NCBI RefSeq assembly: GCF_947495275.1
Contig: NZ_CANLYL010000004.1
Coordinates: forward strand, 1 to 64,000
Direction of reading: 5' to 3'
Source: an uncultured Roseobacter sp.
GTDB lineage: Bacteria > Pseudomonadota > Alphaproteobacteria > Rhodobacterales > Rhodobacteraceae
Length of the DNA stretch: 64,000 bases
Positions within the stretch are counted from its first letter, which is position 1; each line of letters begins with the position of its first letter. Shown here in pieces: positions 17,178 through 26,935 of the stretch. The notes under the pieces are model-generated. The model was given only the letters and a program-made list of their open reading frames with translations, did no database searches and was not told the DNA's origin. The position numbers were made by a program, and so were the translations under genes.

Positions 17178-17603
17178 CTATTTTCTTGTCAGCGTATTGA
17201 TGGCATGCAGCAGATCGAGCGTATCGATCGGTTTGGCAAGCGTAATGTCCGCGCCCAGATCCCTTGAAATCTTCAGAAGATTGGACATGCCGGGATTATG
17301 GATGGCCCCGGATACCGCAATGATCGGCATTTTTTTCATCCAGGGTTCAAGTTGATTGTTGAGCGGCCCGCGCAAGCGCGCAATCAGCGAGATGCCGCCA
17401 TCGGGAATGGGGACCTTGTTTTTCTGGACAATGATATCCGTGATCAAAAGATCAAATTGGACTTTTTCCAGAGCTGCAAAGGCTTCGGTTGCGGATTCGC
17501 AAATGGTGACGGTATGACCTTCTTCACTCAAAACTTCCCGCAAAACCGACGCGAGATCCGCGTCATCTTCCATCAATAGTATGTCGAGCAAGAGCCACCC
17601 CAT
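17178..17603 (-). CDS. Single-domain response regulator (CheY-like receiver)
   Basis: A 141-residue receiver domain with no output domain. The acidic pocket is ILLMEDDADLA, the phospho-acceptor Asp is at about 56 in DLLITDIIV, the switch Ser is in IIAVSGAI and the conserved Lys is in ITLAKPID. A loop insert (QKNKVPIPDGG) follows the acceptor strand. It lies 98 bases downstream of a hybrid histidine kinase on the same strand, so it may relay phosphate from that kinase. Its output partner is not visible. Confidence 0.87.
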   Translation of the reverse strand: MGWLLLDILLMEDDADLASVLREVLSEEGHTVTICESATEAFAALEKVQFDLLITDIIVQKNKVPIPDGGISLIARLRGPLNNQLEPWMKKMPIIAVSGAIHNPGMSNLLKISRDLGADITLAKPIDTLDLLHAINTLTRK

Positions 17604-17701
17604 TAATTTTGCGACAACGGACCGTATTGCGAACCGATTGGGGTAAAAAACGCCGATGGTTGGTCGCCCGGAATCGATGATCCGATGATATTAATGCAAT
17701 C

Positions 17702-19996
17702 TTAGATAGAAGATTTTGAATTGGCCAGCGCGTTACTCAGAACTTCTGCCAATTCCACCGGTGGGCAAGGTTTTTGTAACAACGGGGCCACGACATCGCC
17801 CATCTCCGCTGATGTGAACCCGGTATATCCCGACATGTAAACAATCGGCACATCCTCTCGGAGCAGTCGGATACGATTGGCAAGCTCAAACCCGCCAATG
17901 CCGCCGGGCATGACAATGTCGGTCAGGACGAGATCAACTTCGTCGCCGTTCTCTATGATCTTGAGCGCTTCCGCCCCCGATGCCGCGGGCACGAAATTGA
18001 AGCCCAGTTCCATCAGCAGATCTTCCATGACGGCTAAAAGGCTTGGCTCATCTTCGACCACAAGAATGCGTTGTCCCTGGCCCTGTCTGGCGGGCAAACG
18101 CACCATGGGGCCCTCGCGTTCATTTTCCGGCGTTCCACGCGGCAGGATCAGGCGAATTGTCGTGCCAAATCCCATTTCCGAATAAATGCGTAACTCGCCA
18201 TCGGAATGCTGAATGAACCCGTAGACCATCGACAGGCCGAGACCGGTGCCAGAGTTGCTGTCTTTGGTGGTAAAAAACGGGTCTATGGCGCGGCTTTTGA
18301 CTTCCTCCGACATGCCGGGGCCGTCATCCGTGACCGAGATTTCAACGTAGCGATAGGCCTTGGCGTCGTGCCGGGCCACATCCTCGGCGTGCTCTTCGCG
18401 CATGCCTTGAGTGATATAGGCGTGTGGATTTTCACGGCGCAGCAGGAGGTCGACATCAACCTCGTCAATAGCGCGGGCCTTGATCATGATCTTGCTGCCT
18501 TTGCCGCTGCGCATGATCGCGTCGCGGCTGTTCAGCACAAGGTTCAACAGAGCGTTGTCCAGCTGCCCATGATCGCAGTAGACAAGCAATTCCGGATTGG
18601 GCGCTGCCAGCGATATCTCTACCGTTTCCTCGATCGCAGGGCGGGCCAGCGCTTCGAATTCCGCAAATGTCTCGGAAAGGGGGCGTGATCGTTCAAGGCC
18701 GGGCTGGCGTTTGGCAAAGGCAAGCAGACGTCCGGTCAGGTCGCGACCGCGTTCAACCGCTTTCAGGGCTGTGGCAAGCACCCGGTCAGACCGCTCGGAA
18801 ATATTGTCAGCCCGGGTCAGCTGCATCGCATAAAGAATGGTCGCGAGCAGGTTGTTGAAATCATGTGCAATACCGCCGGTCAGCTGACCCAGTGCATCCA
18901 GCCGCCCTTTACGTTCGATCTGCTGGCGGTTTTTCTCCAGCAGCGAGACGTCGTCCAGCACGATTACGGTCCTCAAGGGGCTTGTGGGGTCGCTGACAAT
19001 GGCGCTGGAGATTCGAACATAGCGATTTTCGACCTGTCCAAGCCTTGTCATGAGATGGGTCTCGCCCTTCAGGATTTGCCCGGCCAGCGCGCGGTTGATC
19101 GGATCGGAAGACGCATCCAGCGGATGCATGTCCGCGATGTCGAGAAACTTGATTGGCGATGGCCAGCTAAAGGGGGTGCTTTCGGATTTTCCGGCCAGCA
19201 TGTGACGGGCAGCGGGATTGATGACCTGAACCATCCCCTCAGAGTCCAGCCCGATAATGCCGTTCACCGTGGTATCCAGAACAACCCGAAGCTGGGCGGA
19301 GGCCGCACTCAGGTTCTTGTCATAATCGACCATGCGGGCGCGCGTTTCATTGACCGCCTGAGAAATCGCATCGAGGTCGTCTTCTCCGGAGATATTTTGG
19401 CGATCCAGTTTGAGTTCCGGTCCCTCCGTCAGCCACTTGGGTTGCGACACGTAAGATGCGATGTCGCGCAGGTGACGGCTGACAATGCGCTGAAAGATGA
19501 CAAGAATGGCAATCGCCGCAAAACCTGTCTTTGCAAGATTTGACAGAAACACCACCAAAACGAGCGCGTAAAGGTTTGACCAGATGCGCGCGCGGCTCAG
19601 CCCCAGTTCCAATTGCCCCAGAACCGTCTCGCCCAGGACAGGGTCCGTGTAAGATAACTGGACTTCCTGCATTTGCAGCTGCTCGTCAGGATCAACCGGC
19701 CCGCGTTCCCAGACCAGATCATCTGATGACAGTTTCAGAGATGAAATATCGGCTTCGGCGAAAATACCGTCCAGCAGCAGATCGACTTGCTCTGTGTCGT
19801 AAGACCACAATGCCGAGCTGAGGCTCTGGGCAAAACCGTTCTTGATCTGTGCGGTGACGTCAAAGAGAGCTTCCTCCTGACGCTGGAAGTTCGCATATAG
19901 CTGAACTGTCGTCGCCAAGGCGGAAAGCAGGGCACTGCAGACCAGCACCCAGACCAGTAGCCGTTTTGCCAGGCGGTTGTTTAATGGATCCCCCAC
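17702..19996 (-). CDS. Hybrid sensor histidine kinase with C-terminal receiver
   Basis: A 764-residue inner-membrane kinase. Transmembrane helices at about 12-32 and 145-170 flank a periplasmic sensor of about 110 residues. A PAS-like domain follows (about 232-350), then a HisKA domain with phospho-acceptor His378 in GGIAHDFNNLLA. The ATPase domain shows LDNALLNLVLNSRDAI, DDGPGMSEE and GTGLGLSMVYGF. The C-terminal receiver begins RILVVEDEPSLLAVM, with acceptor Asp in LVLTDIVMPGG and Lys in LLQKPCPP. The start is GTG. The gene starts 9 bases after the stop of a periplasmic binding-protein gene, so that protein may present a ligand to the sensor. Confidence 0.92.
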   Translation of the reverse strand: MGDPLNNRLAKRLLVWVLVCSALLSALATTVQLYANFQRQEEALFDVTAQIKNGFAQSLSSALWSYDTEQVDLLLDGIFAEADISSLKLSSDDLVWERGPVDPDEQLQMQEVQLSYTDPVLGETVLGQLELGLSRARIWSNLYALVLVVFLSNLAKTGFAAIAILVIFQRIVSRHLRDIASYVSQPKWLTEGPELKLDRQNISGEDDLDAISQAVNETRARMVDYDKNLSAASAQLRVVLDTTVNGIIGLDSEGMVQVINPAARHMLAGKSESTPFSWPSPIKFLDIADMHPLDASSDPINRALAGQILKGETHLMTRLGQVENRYVRISSAIVSDPTSPLRTVIVLDDVSLLEKNRQQIERKGRLDALGQLTGGIAHDFNNLLATILYAMQLTRADNISERSDRVLATALKAVERGRDLTGRLLAFAKRQPGLERSRPLSETFAEFEALARPAIEETVEISLAAPNPELLVYCDHGQLDNALLNLVLNSRDAIMRSGKGSKIMIKARAIDEVDVDLLLRRENPHAYITQGMREEHAEDVARHDAKAYRYVEISVTDDGPGMSEEVKSRAIDPFFTTKDSNSGTGLGLSMVYGFIQHSDGELRIYSEMGFGTTIRLILPRGTPENEREGPMVRLPARQGQGQRILVVEDEPSLLAVMEDLLMELGFNFVPAASGAEALKIIENGDEVDLVLTDIVMPGGIGGFELANRIRLLREDVPIVYMSGYTGFTSAEMGDVVAPLLQKPCPPVELAEVLSNALANSKSSI

Positions 19997-20005
19997 GTGC
20001 TGCGC

Positions 20006-20770
20006 CTAATCGATCTGGTGTTTTTTGAGAAGTCGCGCAAGCGAACCGTCTTCCCGCATTTCTTGCAGAGCTGCATTAAAATCAGACACGATACGGTTGT
20101 GATCGTCCCGAAAGCCTGAAACGGCCATGTGTATTTCCTGCCGCGCAAGGGCAGGGTCCAGAAATTCGATCTGATCAAGAATGTCCGGGTCTTGCAACCG
20201 GATCGAATGCCGGACAACCTCCATACTGTCCAGCGTCAGGTCAACCCGGCCGGCAGCGACCATTCGCAGGCCCTGAATGGGTGTTGTGACTTCTATCTTG
20301 TCGAGGAAATCGGCGGTATCGAATGCCTCCTCATAGACATAACCGGCAGCAACGGCGATGCGATATGCCTGCAGGGAATTCAGCCCTTCGAAGGTGATCG
20401 GCCCACCTTTGCGTTGAACGAAGCGAACGGTTGTCTCAAAGAAGGGCTCAGAATAGGTCATTACCTTTTGTATCTCAGGGTCGCGAAACAGGCTGGTAAT
20501 AACATCATATTCGCCGGTCTGCGCGCCGCTCATGATCCGCGCCCAGGGTAGCACGGCAACTTCTACATCGTAACCTGCGCGCGTGAGAGCCGTACGCGTT
20601 ATATCGAGCGAGAGACCCTTATCTGGCAGGTTTTGACCTGAGAAGGGCGGCCATTCATCGGCGACAATCAGGAGGCTGTCCTGCGCCATGCCGGGCGTGG
20701 TGGCGAGGGACATGAGCACCGCACAGCTCAGCAAAAGCCGTTTCAGACCAATCATTTCAGGAATTCCCAT
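20006..20770 (-). CDS. Periplasmic substrate-binding protein (SBP_bac_3 type), probable sensor partner
   Basis: A protein of about 254 residues from the chosen ATG at 20770 (GGGGTGG six bases before it); an ATG at 20755 and longer starts are possible. The signal peptide is around GLKRLLLSCAVLMSLATTPG, ending at GMAQ. The mature part, with WPPFSGQNLPDKGLSLDITR and FRDPEIQKVMTYSEPFFE, is the amino-acid-binding type II periplasmic fold. No transporter genes are next to it. Instead it sits directly upstream of a hybrid histidine kinase, which points to a signalling role. The ligand is unknown. Confidence 0.8.
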   Translation of the reverse strand: MGIPEMIGLKRLLLSCAVLMSLATTPGMAQDSLLIVADEWPPFSGQNLPDKGLSLDITRTALTRAGYDVEVAVLPWARIMSGAQTGEYDVITSLFRDPEIQKVMTYSEPFFETTVRFVQRKGGPITFEGLNSLQAYRIAVAAGYVYEEAFDTADFLDKIEVTTPIQGLRMVAAGRVDLTLDSMEVVRHSIRLQDPDILDQIEFLDPALARQEIHMAVSGFRDDHNRIVSDFNAALQEMREDGSLARLLKKHQID

Positions 20771-21028
20771 TTCCACCCCAGAGGCGCTAGAACTACGCAA
20801 TTTTGCAGTATATTTCAAGTGATGGTTGTATTGTCGGCCATGAATACTCCCCAATTGAAATATTCTGCGCAACCAGCCTCATCCGTAGATTGATCTAGAG
20901 CAAAGTCACGTCACGGAGCAGGGGGTAGTGTTGTCACGCGCGAGGGATTTTTCAGACATGACTGAGCACCTCTACTGCCTGTGATGTGAGAAATGGTTTT
21001 CTCGCCCTTGTTTGAAGAGGAGGAAAGC

Positions 21029-21568
21029 ATGACCACGATGATCGTTTATGCGACGATAGAGGGCCAGACCGGAAAAATCGCCCGGTTCGTAGAAGACCAG
21101 CTGCGCCGTCAGGATATTGCGGTTCAAGTTGTCGATGCAGGGGATAAGGCGGTCTCGGTTTCCTTTGAGGGGGTCGACAAGGTCATTCTCGCCGCGTCGG
21201 TGCATGAACGCCGTCACCCGAAACCTTTCGAAGTTTTCCTGACCGCGCATCGGCACGAGCTGGCCCCGATCGACACGCTTTTGCTGTCTGTCAGTCTGAG
21301 CGCTGCCTTCCCGGAAGGCCTTGAAGAGGCCAGGGAATATGTGATCGAGATGAACATGCGCACCGATATGAAAGCCGATAGGGACGTGCTTGTGGCGGGG
21401 GCCGTTCGCACCAATCAATATGATTTTTACGCCCGCCAGGTTCTGCGGCACGTCGTTCTGCGCGACAAGGACTTCGATCCCAATGTGGAAGAATACGAGT
21501 TTACCGATTGGGACGTGCTGGCCGTTGAGGTTTCAAAATTCATGGAACCGGCCACATCGGCCGCGTAA
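21029..21568 (+). CDS. Flavodoxin-domain protein, HemG-like
   Basis: A 179-residue single flavodoxin domain. The FMN phosphate loop is YATIEGQTGKIARFVEDQL and a second loop is LAASVHERRHPKPFEVF. The size and the motif pattern match menaquinone-dependent protoporphyrinogen oxidase HemG, which oxidises protoporphyrinogen IX for haem synthesis; other small flavodoxin oxidoreductases look similar. The ATG at 21029 has GAGGAGGAAAG just before it. It converges with the nap operon, a heavy haem user, but the link is only positional. Confidence 0.75.
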   Translation: MTTMIVYATIEGQTGKIARFVEDQLRRQDIAVQVVDAGDKAVSVSFEGVDKVILAASVHERRHPKPFEVFLTAHRHELAPIDTLLLSVSLSAAFPEGLEEAREYVIEMNMRTDMKADRDVLVAGAVRTNQYDFYARQVLRHVVLRDKDFDPNVEEYEFTDWDVLAVEVSKFMEPATSAA

Positions 21569-21571
21569 TTC

Positions 21572-21586
21572 GGGGGCGCTTCCCCC
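21572..21586. terminator. Short G5/C5 hairpin between convergent genes
   Basis: GGGGG, a 5-base loop and CCCCC lie in the 27-base gap between the flavodoxin gene and napC. The stem is short but stable, and no T-tract is present. Confidence 0.35.
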
Positions 21587-21595
21587 ACATGGGGA

Positions 21596-22231
21596 TCAGT
21601 CGGAGCTTTCCAGATAGGCTTTGAGGGCAACCCGGTCGTCATCCGGTCGAAGTCTTGCACTGCCCATATCGGGCAATTCATGCGCAATGCCCTTGTGACA
21701 GGAAATGCAGGTCTTTTCGCCCGTCAGCAGGAACCGTTCATGCGCCTCCGAGGCGCGTTTACTCTGCAAGGTGATGTCCATACTCTCAGCGGAATGGCAA
21801 TTGCGGCATTCCAGGCTGTCATTGGCCTCAAAGCGGGCCCATTCGTGCTGGGCCAGTTCCAAACGCTTTTCAAGAAACTTTTCCCGGGTGCTGATGGTGC
21901 CGAAAATCTTGCCATAAACCTCCTTGGAAGCGGCCATCTTGCGGGCAATTTTTGAGGTCCAGGCGTGCGGAACATGACAGTCGGGGCAGGTAGCACGGAC
22001 GCCAGAGGCATTGGAGTAATGCACGGTGGGTTGCAGTTCGACAAAAACATTGTCCCGCATTTCATGGCAACTGACGCAGAATTCTTCGGTGTTGGTCAGT
22101 TCCAGGGCCGTATTGAAACCGCCCCAGAAAATCACGCCCATGACAAACCCGCCCATGGTCAGAAACCCAAGGGACAAATGGGTTGCGGGCCTGCGCATGA
22201 TCCACCAGATGCGGGAAATCAGGCCACGCAT
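21596..22231 (-). CDS. napC: NapC/NirT-type tetrahaem cytochrome c
   Basis: A 211-residue membrane-anchored cytochrome. One N-terminal transmembrane helix (about 18-40, [18 protein letters not shown]) anchors a periplasmic domain. Four CXXCH sites are present: CVSCHEM, CPDCH, CRNCH and CISCHKG. NapC takes electrons from quinol and passes them to NapB. Its ATG overlaps the napB stop by one base (TGATG), and it is the last gene of the nap operon. The length is near the family norm. Confidence 0.95.
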   Translation of the reverse strand: MRGLISRIWWIMRRPATHLSLGFLTMGGFVMGVIFWGGFNTALELTNTEEFCVSCHEMRDNVFVELQPTVHYSNASGVRATCPDCHVPHAWTSKIARKMAASKEVYGKIFGTISTREKFLEKRLELAQHEWARFEANDSLECRNCHSAESMDITLQSKRASEAHERFLLTGEKTCISCHKGIAHELPDMGSARLRPDDDRVALKAYLESSD

Positions 22232-22695
22232 CAGTTATTGCCCCCACCATGCGACTGTATGTAGTCGAGAACCTGATCCACATCGACAAATGTGTTGTCC
22301 AGTTTCGGTGCGGCTTCGGACTGTGGCACGTGACATTGGGTGCAAAAGAAACGACGTGGGGACACAGACGCGAGGAATTGCCCTTCGCGATCCATGAAAT
22401 GGGTAATCGACACCATCGGCGCCTGGCTGACGTCGATTGCGGAGCGGGCATGACAGGTCAGGCATTGATTGTAATTGGTGTCGATCTGATAGCCGTCAAT
22501 CTTATGAGGGATCACGGGGGGCTGTTCGGGGTAGTTGCGCACCTGACGAATATCCGAGTTGACGACCTTGGGAATGACCGGTGCGCGCTCGGTCTCATCC
22601 AGTGGCGCCGCGCCGCGCAGCGTGGCCACCTGGTTTTGCGCGGCAGCTGCGGTGACAGACAATGTAAAGAGCATCGGAATCAAGATAGTTTTCAT
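22231..22695 (-). CDS. napB: Periplasmic nitrate reductase di-haem cytochrome NapB
   Basis: A 154-residue exported cytochrome. The signal peptide is [19 protein letters not shown]. Two CXXCH haem sites are seen, [10 protein letters not shown] and [10 protein letters not shown], with the conserved [13 protein letters not shown] segment before the first. NapB is the small subunit that hands electrons to NapA. The in-frame ATG at 22731 lies inside napA; the ATG at 22695, four bases after the napA stop, starts the signal peptide and is preferred. Confidence 0.95.
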   Translation of the reverse strand: MKTILIPMLFTLSVTAAAAQNQVATLRGAAPLDETERAPVIPKVVNSDIRQVRNYPEQPPVIPHKIDGYQIDTNYNQCLTCHARSAIDVSQAPMVSITHFMDREGQFLASVSPRRFFCTQCHVPQSEAAPKLDNTFVDVDQVLDYIQSHGGGNN

Positions 22696-22699
22696 GATC

Positions 22700-25204
22700 T
22701 TACCCCACCACCGGCTCAATTTTGACGGCACATTTCTTGAAATCCGTCTGTTTTGAGATTGGATCGGTCGCGTCCAGTGTGACCTTGTTGATCAACTGGC
22801 TGGCGTCGAACCATGGCACAAAGACCAACCCGCGTGGCGGCTTGTTGCGTCCCCGGGTTTCAACGCGCGTGATTATCTCGCCGCGCCGCGAGGCGACCCG
22901 CACTTCGGATCCACGCCTGAGACCCTGCGCCTTGGCGTCATCGGGGTGCATGTAGCACAGCGCATCCGGGACGGCCTTGTAGAGTTCCGGCACCCGTTGC
23001 GTCATGGAGCCGGAGTGCCAATGCTCCAGCACACGGCCCGTTGAGAGCCAGAAGGGATATTCGTCATCCGGGCTTTCGGCAGCAGGCTCAAAGGGCAGGG
23101 CAAAGATGACCGCCCGCCCGTCCGGCTTGCCGTAGAAATCGAAATCCGAGCCCGGTTTGGCGTAAGGATCAGAGCCTTCCTTGAACCGCCAGAGTGTTTC
23201 CTTGCCGTCCACAACCGGCCAGCGCAGCCCGCGCGTTTCGTGATAGGTCTCAAACGGGGCCAGATCGTGTCCATGACCGCGCCCGAAGCGCGCATATTCC
23301 TCAAAAAGGCCTTTCTGGATGTAGAAACCGAATTCGGCGGCTTCATGGTTTTCATAGTCTGTGCTGGTCTCTTCCAGCGGGAAGGCGTCAACCTGACCAT
23401 TGGCGAAAAGCACGTCATAAAGCGTCTTGTCTTTGTATTCAGGGTTGGCATTCAGGATATCCGCCTCCCAAACCTCATCGGTCGTAAAGCGTTTGGAAAA
23501 CTCGACCAGTTGCCACAGATCGGACCGGCTCTCACCCGGCGCGTCCACCAGTTGGTGCCAGAATTGCGTGCGCCGCTCTGCGTTGCCATAAGCGCCTTCC
23601 TTTTCCACCCACATCGCCGTGGGCAGGATCAGGTCGGCGGCCTCTGCAGTGACGGTGGGGTAGGCATCCGATACGACGATGAAATTGTCGGGATTGCGGT
23701 AGCCGGGATAGCCTTCTTCGAGCATGTTCGGGGCGGCTTGCATGTTGTTGTTGACCTGCACCCAGTAGCAATTGATCTTGCCGTCTTTCAGCAGCCGGTT
23801 CTGCAACACTGCATGCGCGCCCACTTTGCCCGGAATGGTGCCCTCGGGCAGTTTCCAGATGTCTTCGGCGAACTTGCGATGCGCCTCATTGGCGACCACC
23901 AGATCAGCCGGCAGGCGGTGGGAAAACGTTCCCACCTCCCGCGCGGTGCCACAGGCGGATGGTTGACCTGTGAGGGAGAAAGGGGAGTTGCCGGGGGTCG
24001 AGATTTTCCCGGTCAACAGATGGATATTGTAGATCATGTTGTTGACCCAGACACCGCGTGTGTGCTGGTTTACCCCCATGGTCCACAGCGACATCACCTT
24101 GGTGTCGGGGTCGGCATAGAGTTTTGCCATTTCCTCCAGACGATGAGCTGGCACGCCCGACATTTCGGCGGCATATTCCAGCGTGTAGGGTTTCACGAAG
24201 GCGGCAAAATCCTCGAAAGTCATCTCGGAGGAGCCGCCCACTTTGTCATTGTTCGTCGCGGCCTGTTCCAGGGGGTGTTCGGGGCGCAGCCCGTAGCCGA
24301 TATCCGGATTTCCCAGGCGGAAATTGACATGTTTGCCGACGAAATCATGGTTCACCGCGTCATTTTCGATCAGGTAATTGGCAATGTAATTGAGGATCAC
24401 CAGATCGGTCTGCGGCGTGAACACCATGGGGATGTCCGCCAGATCGAAACTGCGGTGCTTGAAGGTCGAAAGGACCGCGACTTTCACATGTGGGTGACTG
24501 AATTTGCGATCCGCGATCCGCGTCCAGAGGATCGGGTGCATCTCTGCCATGTTTGACCCCCAGAGCATGAAAGCATCCGCATTCTCGAAATCATCATAAC
24601 AGCCCATCGGCTCGTCGATGCCGAAGGTGCGCATGAACCCCCCCACGGCCGAGGCCATGCAGTGCCGCGCATTCGGGTCGATGTTGTTCGACCGGAACCC
24701 TGCTTTCATCAGTTTTGACGCGGCATAGCCTTCCCAGACCGTCCACTGGCCGGAGCCGAACATGCCGATGCCCTTGGGGCCTTTGTCCTTCAGGGCCGCT
24801 TTCCATTTCTCGGCCATGATGTCGAAAGCTTCGTCCCATGAGACGGGCGTGAATTCCCCCTCCTTGTCGTAGACCCCATCGGTTTTGCGCAACAGCGGTT
24901 GGGTCAGGCGGTCCGCGCCATACATGATCTTGGACAGGAAATAGCCTTTGACGCAATTCAGGCCGCGATTGACAGGTGCTTTGCTGTCGCCATGGGTTGC
25001 CACGACACGTCCCGCTTTCGTGGCGACCATGATCGAACAGCCCGTACCGCAGAACCGGCAGGGTGCTTTGGACCATTTCAATTCCGTCAACTCCGCGTCG
25101 GTCACAAGGTTCTGCGCCGAGGCAGGTATCGCAACACCTGCTGCGGCGGCCGCAGCCGCGACGGCCTGGGCCTTGATGACGGCACGGCGGGTAAGATCGG
25201 TCAT
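22700..25204 (-). CDS. napA: Periplasmic nitrate reductase catalytic subunit NapA
   Basis: An 834-residue molybdopterin enzyme that reduces nitrate to nitrite in the periplasm. It starts with a Tat signal ([12 protein letters not shown], then an Ala-rich core). The [4Fe-4S] ligands are Cys49, Cys52, Cys56 and Cys83 (CRFCGTGC and LNCVKG). The molybdenum ligand is Cys181 in [10 protein letters not shown]. Length and ending ([11 protein letters not shown]) are standard for NapA. Its ATG overlaps the napD stop by four bases. No defect is seen. Confidence 0.97.
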   Translation of the reverse strand: MTDLTRRAVIKAQAVAAAAAAAGVAIPASAQNLVTDAELTELKWSKAPCRFCGTGCSIMVATKAGRVVATHGDSKAPVNRGLNCVKGYFLSKIMYGADRLTQPLLRKTDGVYDKEGEFTPVSWDEAFDIMAEKWKAALKDKGPKGIGMFGSGQWTVWEGYAASKLMKAGFRSNNIDPNARHCMASAVGGFMRTFGIDEPMGCYDDFENADAFMLWGSNMAEMHPILWTRIADRKFSHPHVKVAVLSTFKHRSFDLADIPMVFTPQTDLVILNYIANYLIENDAVNHDFVGKHVNFRLGNPDIGYGLRPEHPLEQAATNNDKVGGSSEMTFEDFAAFVKPYTLEYAAEMSGVPAHRLEEMAKLYADPDTKVMSLWTMGVNQHTRGVWVNNMIYNIHLLTGKISTPGNSPFSLTGQPSACGTAREVGTFSHRLPADLVVANEAHRKFAEDIWKLPEGTIPGKVGAHAVLQNRLLKDGKINCYWVQVNNNMQAAPNMLEEGYPGYRNPDNFIVVSDAYPTVTAEAADLILPTAMWVEKEGAYGNAERRTQFWHQLVDAPGESRSDLWQLVEFSKRFTTDEVWEADILNANPEYKDKTLYDVLFANGQVDAFPLEETSTDYENHEAAEFGFYIQKGLFEEYARFGRGHGHDLAPFETYHETRGLRWPVVDGKETLWRFKEGSDPYAKPGSDFDFYGKPDGRAVIFALPFEPAAESPDDEYPFWLSTGRVLEHWHSGSMTQRVPELYKAVPDALCYMHPDDAKAQGLRRGSEVRVASRRGEIITRVETRGRNKPPRGLVFVPWFDASQLINKVTLDATDPISKQTDFKKCAVKIEPVVG

Positions 25205-25488
25205 GCTGGGTTCCCTTCAGCTGGCTGTAACGGCGGGACTTTGGCGAGAGCCTCCGCGTGGTGATAAACCAGAGCAGCGCTGACAACGCCGTCCAGAAGT
25301 TGAATGTCTGTGAGTGCCTGAACGATCACGCTCTCGTCTGGCGTTTCCAGAACGACGATGATCTTGCCGACCGCATCCGCGTGGGCCACGTCAGCGATCG
25401 TCATAGCGGATAGTTTCGATACCACCTGGGGGACCAGTTCAGGCCGCGCCGTGACCAGCAGGCTCGAAATATGGACCTGTTCCGTCAT
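25201..25488 (-). CDS. napD: NapD chaperone for NapA
   Basis: A 95-residue cytosolic chaperone, usual NapD length. The N-terminus [20 protein letters not shown] and the ferredoxin-like alternation match the family. NapD binds the NapA Tat signal so that export waits for cofactor loading. Four-base overlaps with both napF and napA show tight translational coupling. Confidence 0.92.
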   Translation of the reverse strand: MTEQVHISSLLVTARPELVPQVVSKLSAMTIADVAHADAVGKIIVVLETPDESVIVQALTDIQLLDGVVSAALVYHHAEALAKVPPLQPAEGNPA

Positions 25489-25985
25489 GCCGCATCAGCC
25501 CTGATAAATGGCTTCAGAGAGATGGCCGATGTCGGGCAGGCCGCGACGCACATACCGCAGCTTGTACAGGTTTCCTGATCGATGCGAAGCGTGCCGACGG
25601 GTGGGTGGTTCATATCAAACCTCAGTGCCTCTACGTCGCAGAAATCCGTGCAGAGCTGGCATGAAACACCGCTTTGCAAAAGACAGCTGGCTGACACGAT
25701 TACATCCGCATCCCAAGCGGGTCCGTCTGTGATCTCGAAAACTTCGTGAGTGCAGGCTTTCGCGCATTCTCCGCAGAATGTGCAGCCGGTTTCAGTAAAA
25801 TCCACTGCAGGCTTCCGATCGGCGTCCAAGTGCAAAATATCTTCCGGGCAGGCCGTCACACAGTCGCCACAAGAGGTGCAGGATCGCAGGCTCAGCTGCG
25901 TTACCCAAGGCGGACGCAGGGGCAGTTCTGTCGGTCGCGGTGTCCCGCGCAGGAATTGCCGACGGTTGATCCCGGATGGTTTCAT
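25485..25985 (-). CDS. napF: NapF ferredoxin-type iron-sulfur protein
   Basis: A 166-residue protein with cysteine clusters for several [4Fe-4S] centres: CTSCGDCVTACPEDI, CTFCGECAKACTHE, a shorter CQLCTDFCD and CTSCGMCVAACPTSA. NapF assists maturation of NapA in the cytoplasm. The start at 25985 (KPSGINRRQFLRG) has GAGG upstream; a longer in-frame start at 26057 would run into napE. It begins 7 bases after the napE stop. Confidence 0.93.
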   Translation of the reverse strand: MKPSGINRRQFLRGTPRPTELPLRPPWVTQLSLRSCTSCGDCVTACPEDILHLDADRKPAVDFTETGCTFCGECAKACTHEVFEITDGPAWDADVIVSASCLLQSGVSCQLCTDFCDVEALRFDMNHPPVGTLRIDQETCTSCGMCVAACPTSAISLKPFIRADAA

Positions 25986-25992
25986 GCGCGCC

Positions 25993-26172
25993 TCAATGGC
26001 TCGGAGGCCCGAGCAAAAGCTGCGACATCCAGATTGTGAAGCCATAGCCGCCAACAAGGACGACGCTCAGAATTGGGGCCAGGAATACCGCCAGAAAAAC
26101 GAATGTTCGGCGTTCTTCGGCTTTGCTTGCTACATACGCTTCCGTTGGAACCGTTTCGCTGTCTTGGGTCAC
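25993..26172 (-). CDS. napE: NapE small membrane protein
   Basis: A 59-residue protein found by translating the gap upstream of napF. It begins with GTG at 26172, with GGGAGAG a few bases before. The sequence shows a short charged N-terminus (ASKAEERRTFVFLAVFLAP) and a single hydrophobic helix (LAPILSVVLVGGYGFTIWM). This is the NapE pattern: one transmembrane segment and a family-typical VGGYGF. NapE is a non-essential component of unclear role in alphaproteobacterial nap operons. It is easily missed because of its length and GTG start. Confidence 0.92.
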   Translation of the reverse strand: MTQDSETVPTEAYVASKAEERRTFVFLAVFLAPILSVVLVGGYGFTIWMSQLLLGPPSH

Positions 26173-26224
26173 GCGACTCTCCCGTGCTAAGCGTCCACGG
26201 TAGGTCAGCTGCGATGAGCTTGCC

Positions 26225-26238
26225 TTGACTTATGTCAA
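26225..26238. promoter_or_regulatory. FNR/Dnr-type operator upstream of napE
   Basis: A perfect palindrome TTGAC-TTAT-GTCAA lies 53 bases before the napE start. This matches the TTGA-N6-TCAA core recognised by FNR, Dnr and NnrR regulators. The Crp/Fnr gene whose stop is at 26264 has an ExxSR recognition helix suited to this core. Control by nitric oxide, nitrate status or low oxygen is inferred. Confidence 0.75.
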
Positions 26239-26263
26239 GTGATTTGGGTTTTTTGCGGTGAGG

Positions 26264-26935
26264 TCATTCGTTGTCGAGGAATCTTATCAGATTTCCGATG
26301 TCGTCGATGGTGACGCGGGTTGCGTCGACCCGGACACCGTGTTCTTTCAGCCTGTTGAACGAGCGGGAAAGCGTCTCCGGCGTCATTCCCAGCACACCGG
26401 CGATGACGACCTTGTCATAGGGCAACTGAACGGTGGCTGATCCGGTTGGCCCGTCGCACAGAGCGACCAGAAACCGTGCCACGCGCTTTCGCGCAGAACT
26501 TGCCTTGAGTTGCGCCACCTGATCGACCAGCTCATGCAGATGCTTGTAGGTGGCGGCCAATACAGCACCAATCGTTTCCTGCGAGTGCATCAGTGTGGCG
26601 CGAATTGTCTCGCAGCCAAAGGCCAGATAGCGGCTTTCGGTGAGGGCGGTGCAGGTGACCGGATATTCATTCGGGCTGAAGGCCAGCGCGGTTGCGATGC
26701 TGTCCCCCGGTCTTTGAATGGCAACCACCGCTTCATTGCCTTGTCCATCAATGCGGGACAGTTTCAGCTGTCCTGCCAGCACGACGTAAACATTGACGGC
26801 AGGGTCACCTTCACGGAACAGGACCTCTTGGGCATTCAGGCGCCCGGATTGCGCGATCTTGAGCAGCGTTCTTGCCGATGCTCCCGGCATGTTGCGCAGC
26901 AGCACGGAGCCCATTGCGACGGATTGATCAGTCAT
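26264..26935 (-). CDS. Crp/Fnr-family regulator, Dnr/NnrR-like
   Basis: A 223-residue regulator with an N-terminal cyclic-nucleotide-binding-like beta-roll (about 20-125), a dimer helix and a C-terminal winged helix. The recognition helix is GMTPETLSRSFNRLKEHGV; its E..SR pattern is that of FNR-type proteins that bind TTGA half-sites. The N-terminal cysteine cluster of oxygen-sensing FNR is absent, which favours a Dnr/NnrR-like or redox-independent sensor. It lies directly upstream of and co-oriented with nap, with the operator in between. Confidence 0.87.
   Translation of the reverse strand: MTDQSVAMGSVLLRNMPGASARTLLKIAQSGRLNAQEVLFREGDPAVNVYVVLAGQLKLSRIDGQGNEAVVAIQRPGDSIATALAFSPNEYPVTCTALTESRYLAFGCETIRATLMHSQETIGAVLAATYKHLHELVDQVAQLKASSARKRVARFLVALCDGPTGSATVQLPYDKVVIAGVLGMTPETLSRSFNRLKEHGVRVDATRVTIDDIGNLIRFLDNE

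Noticed and set aside
23240-24556. 438-codon open frame opposite napA
   Set aside because: napA is unambiguous with all its cofactor motifs; the antisense frame has no start signals or family similarity.
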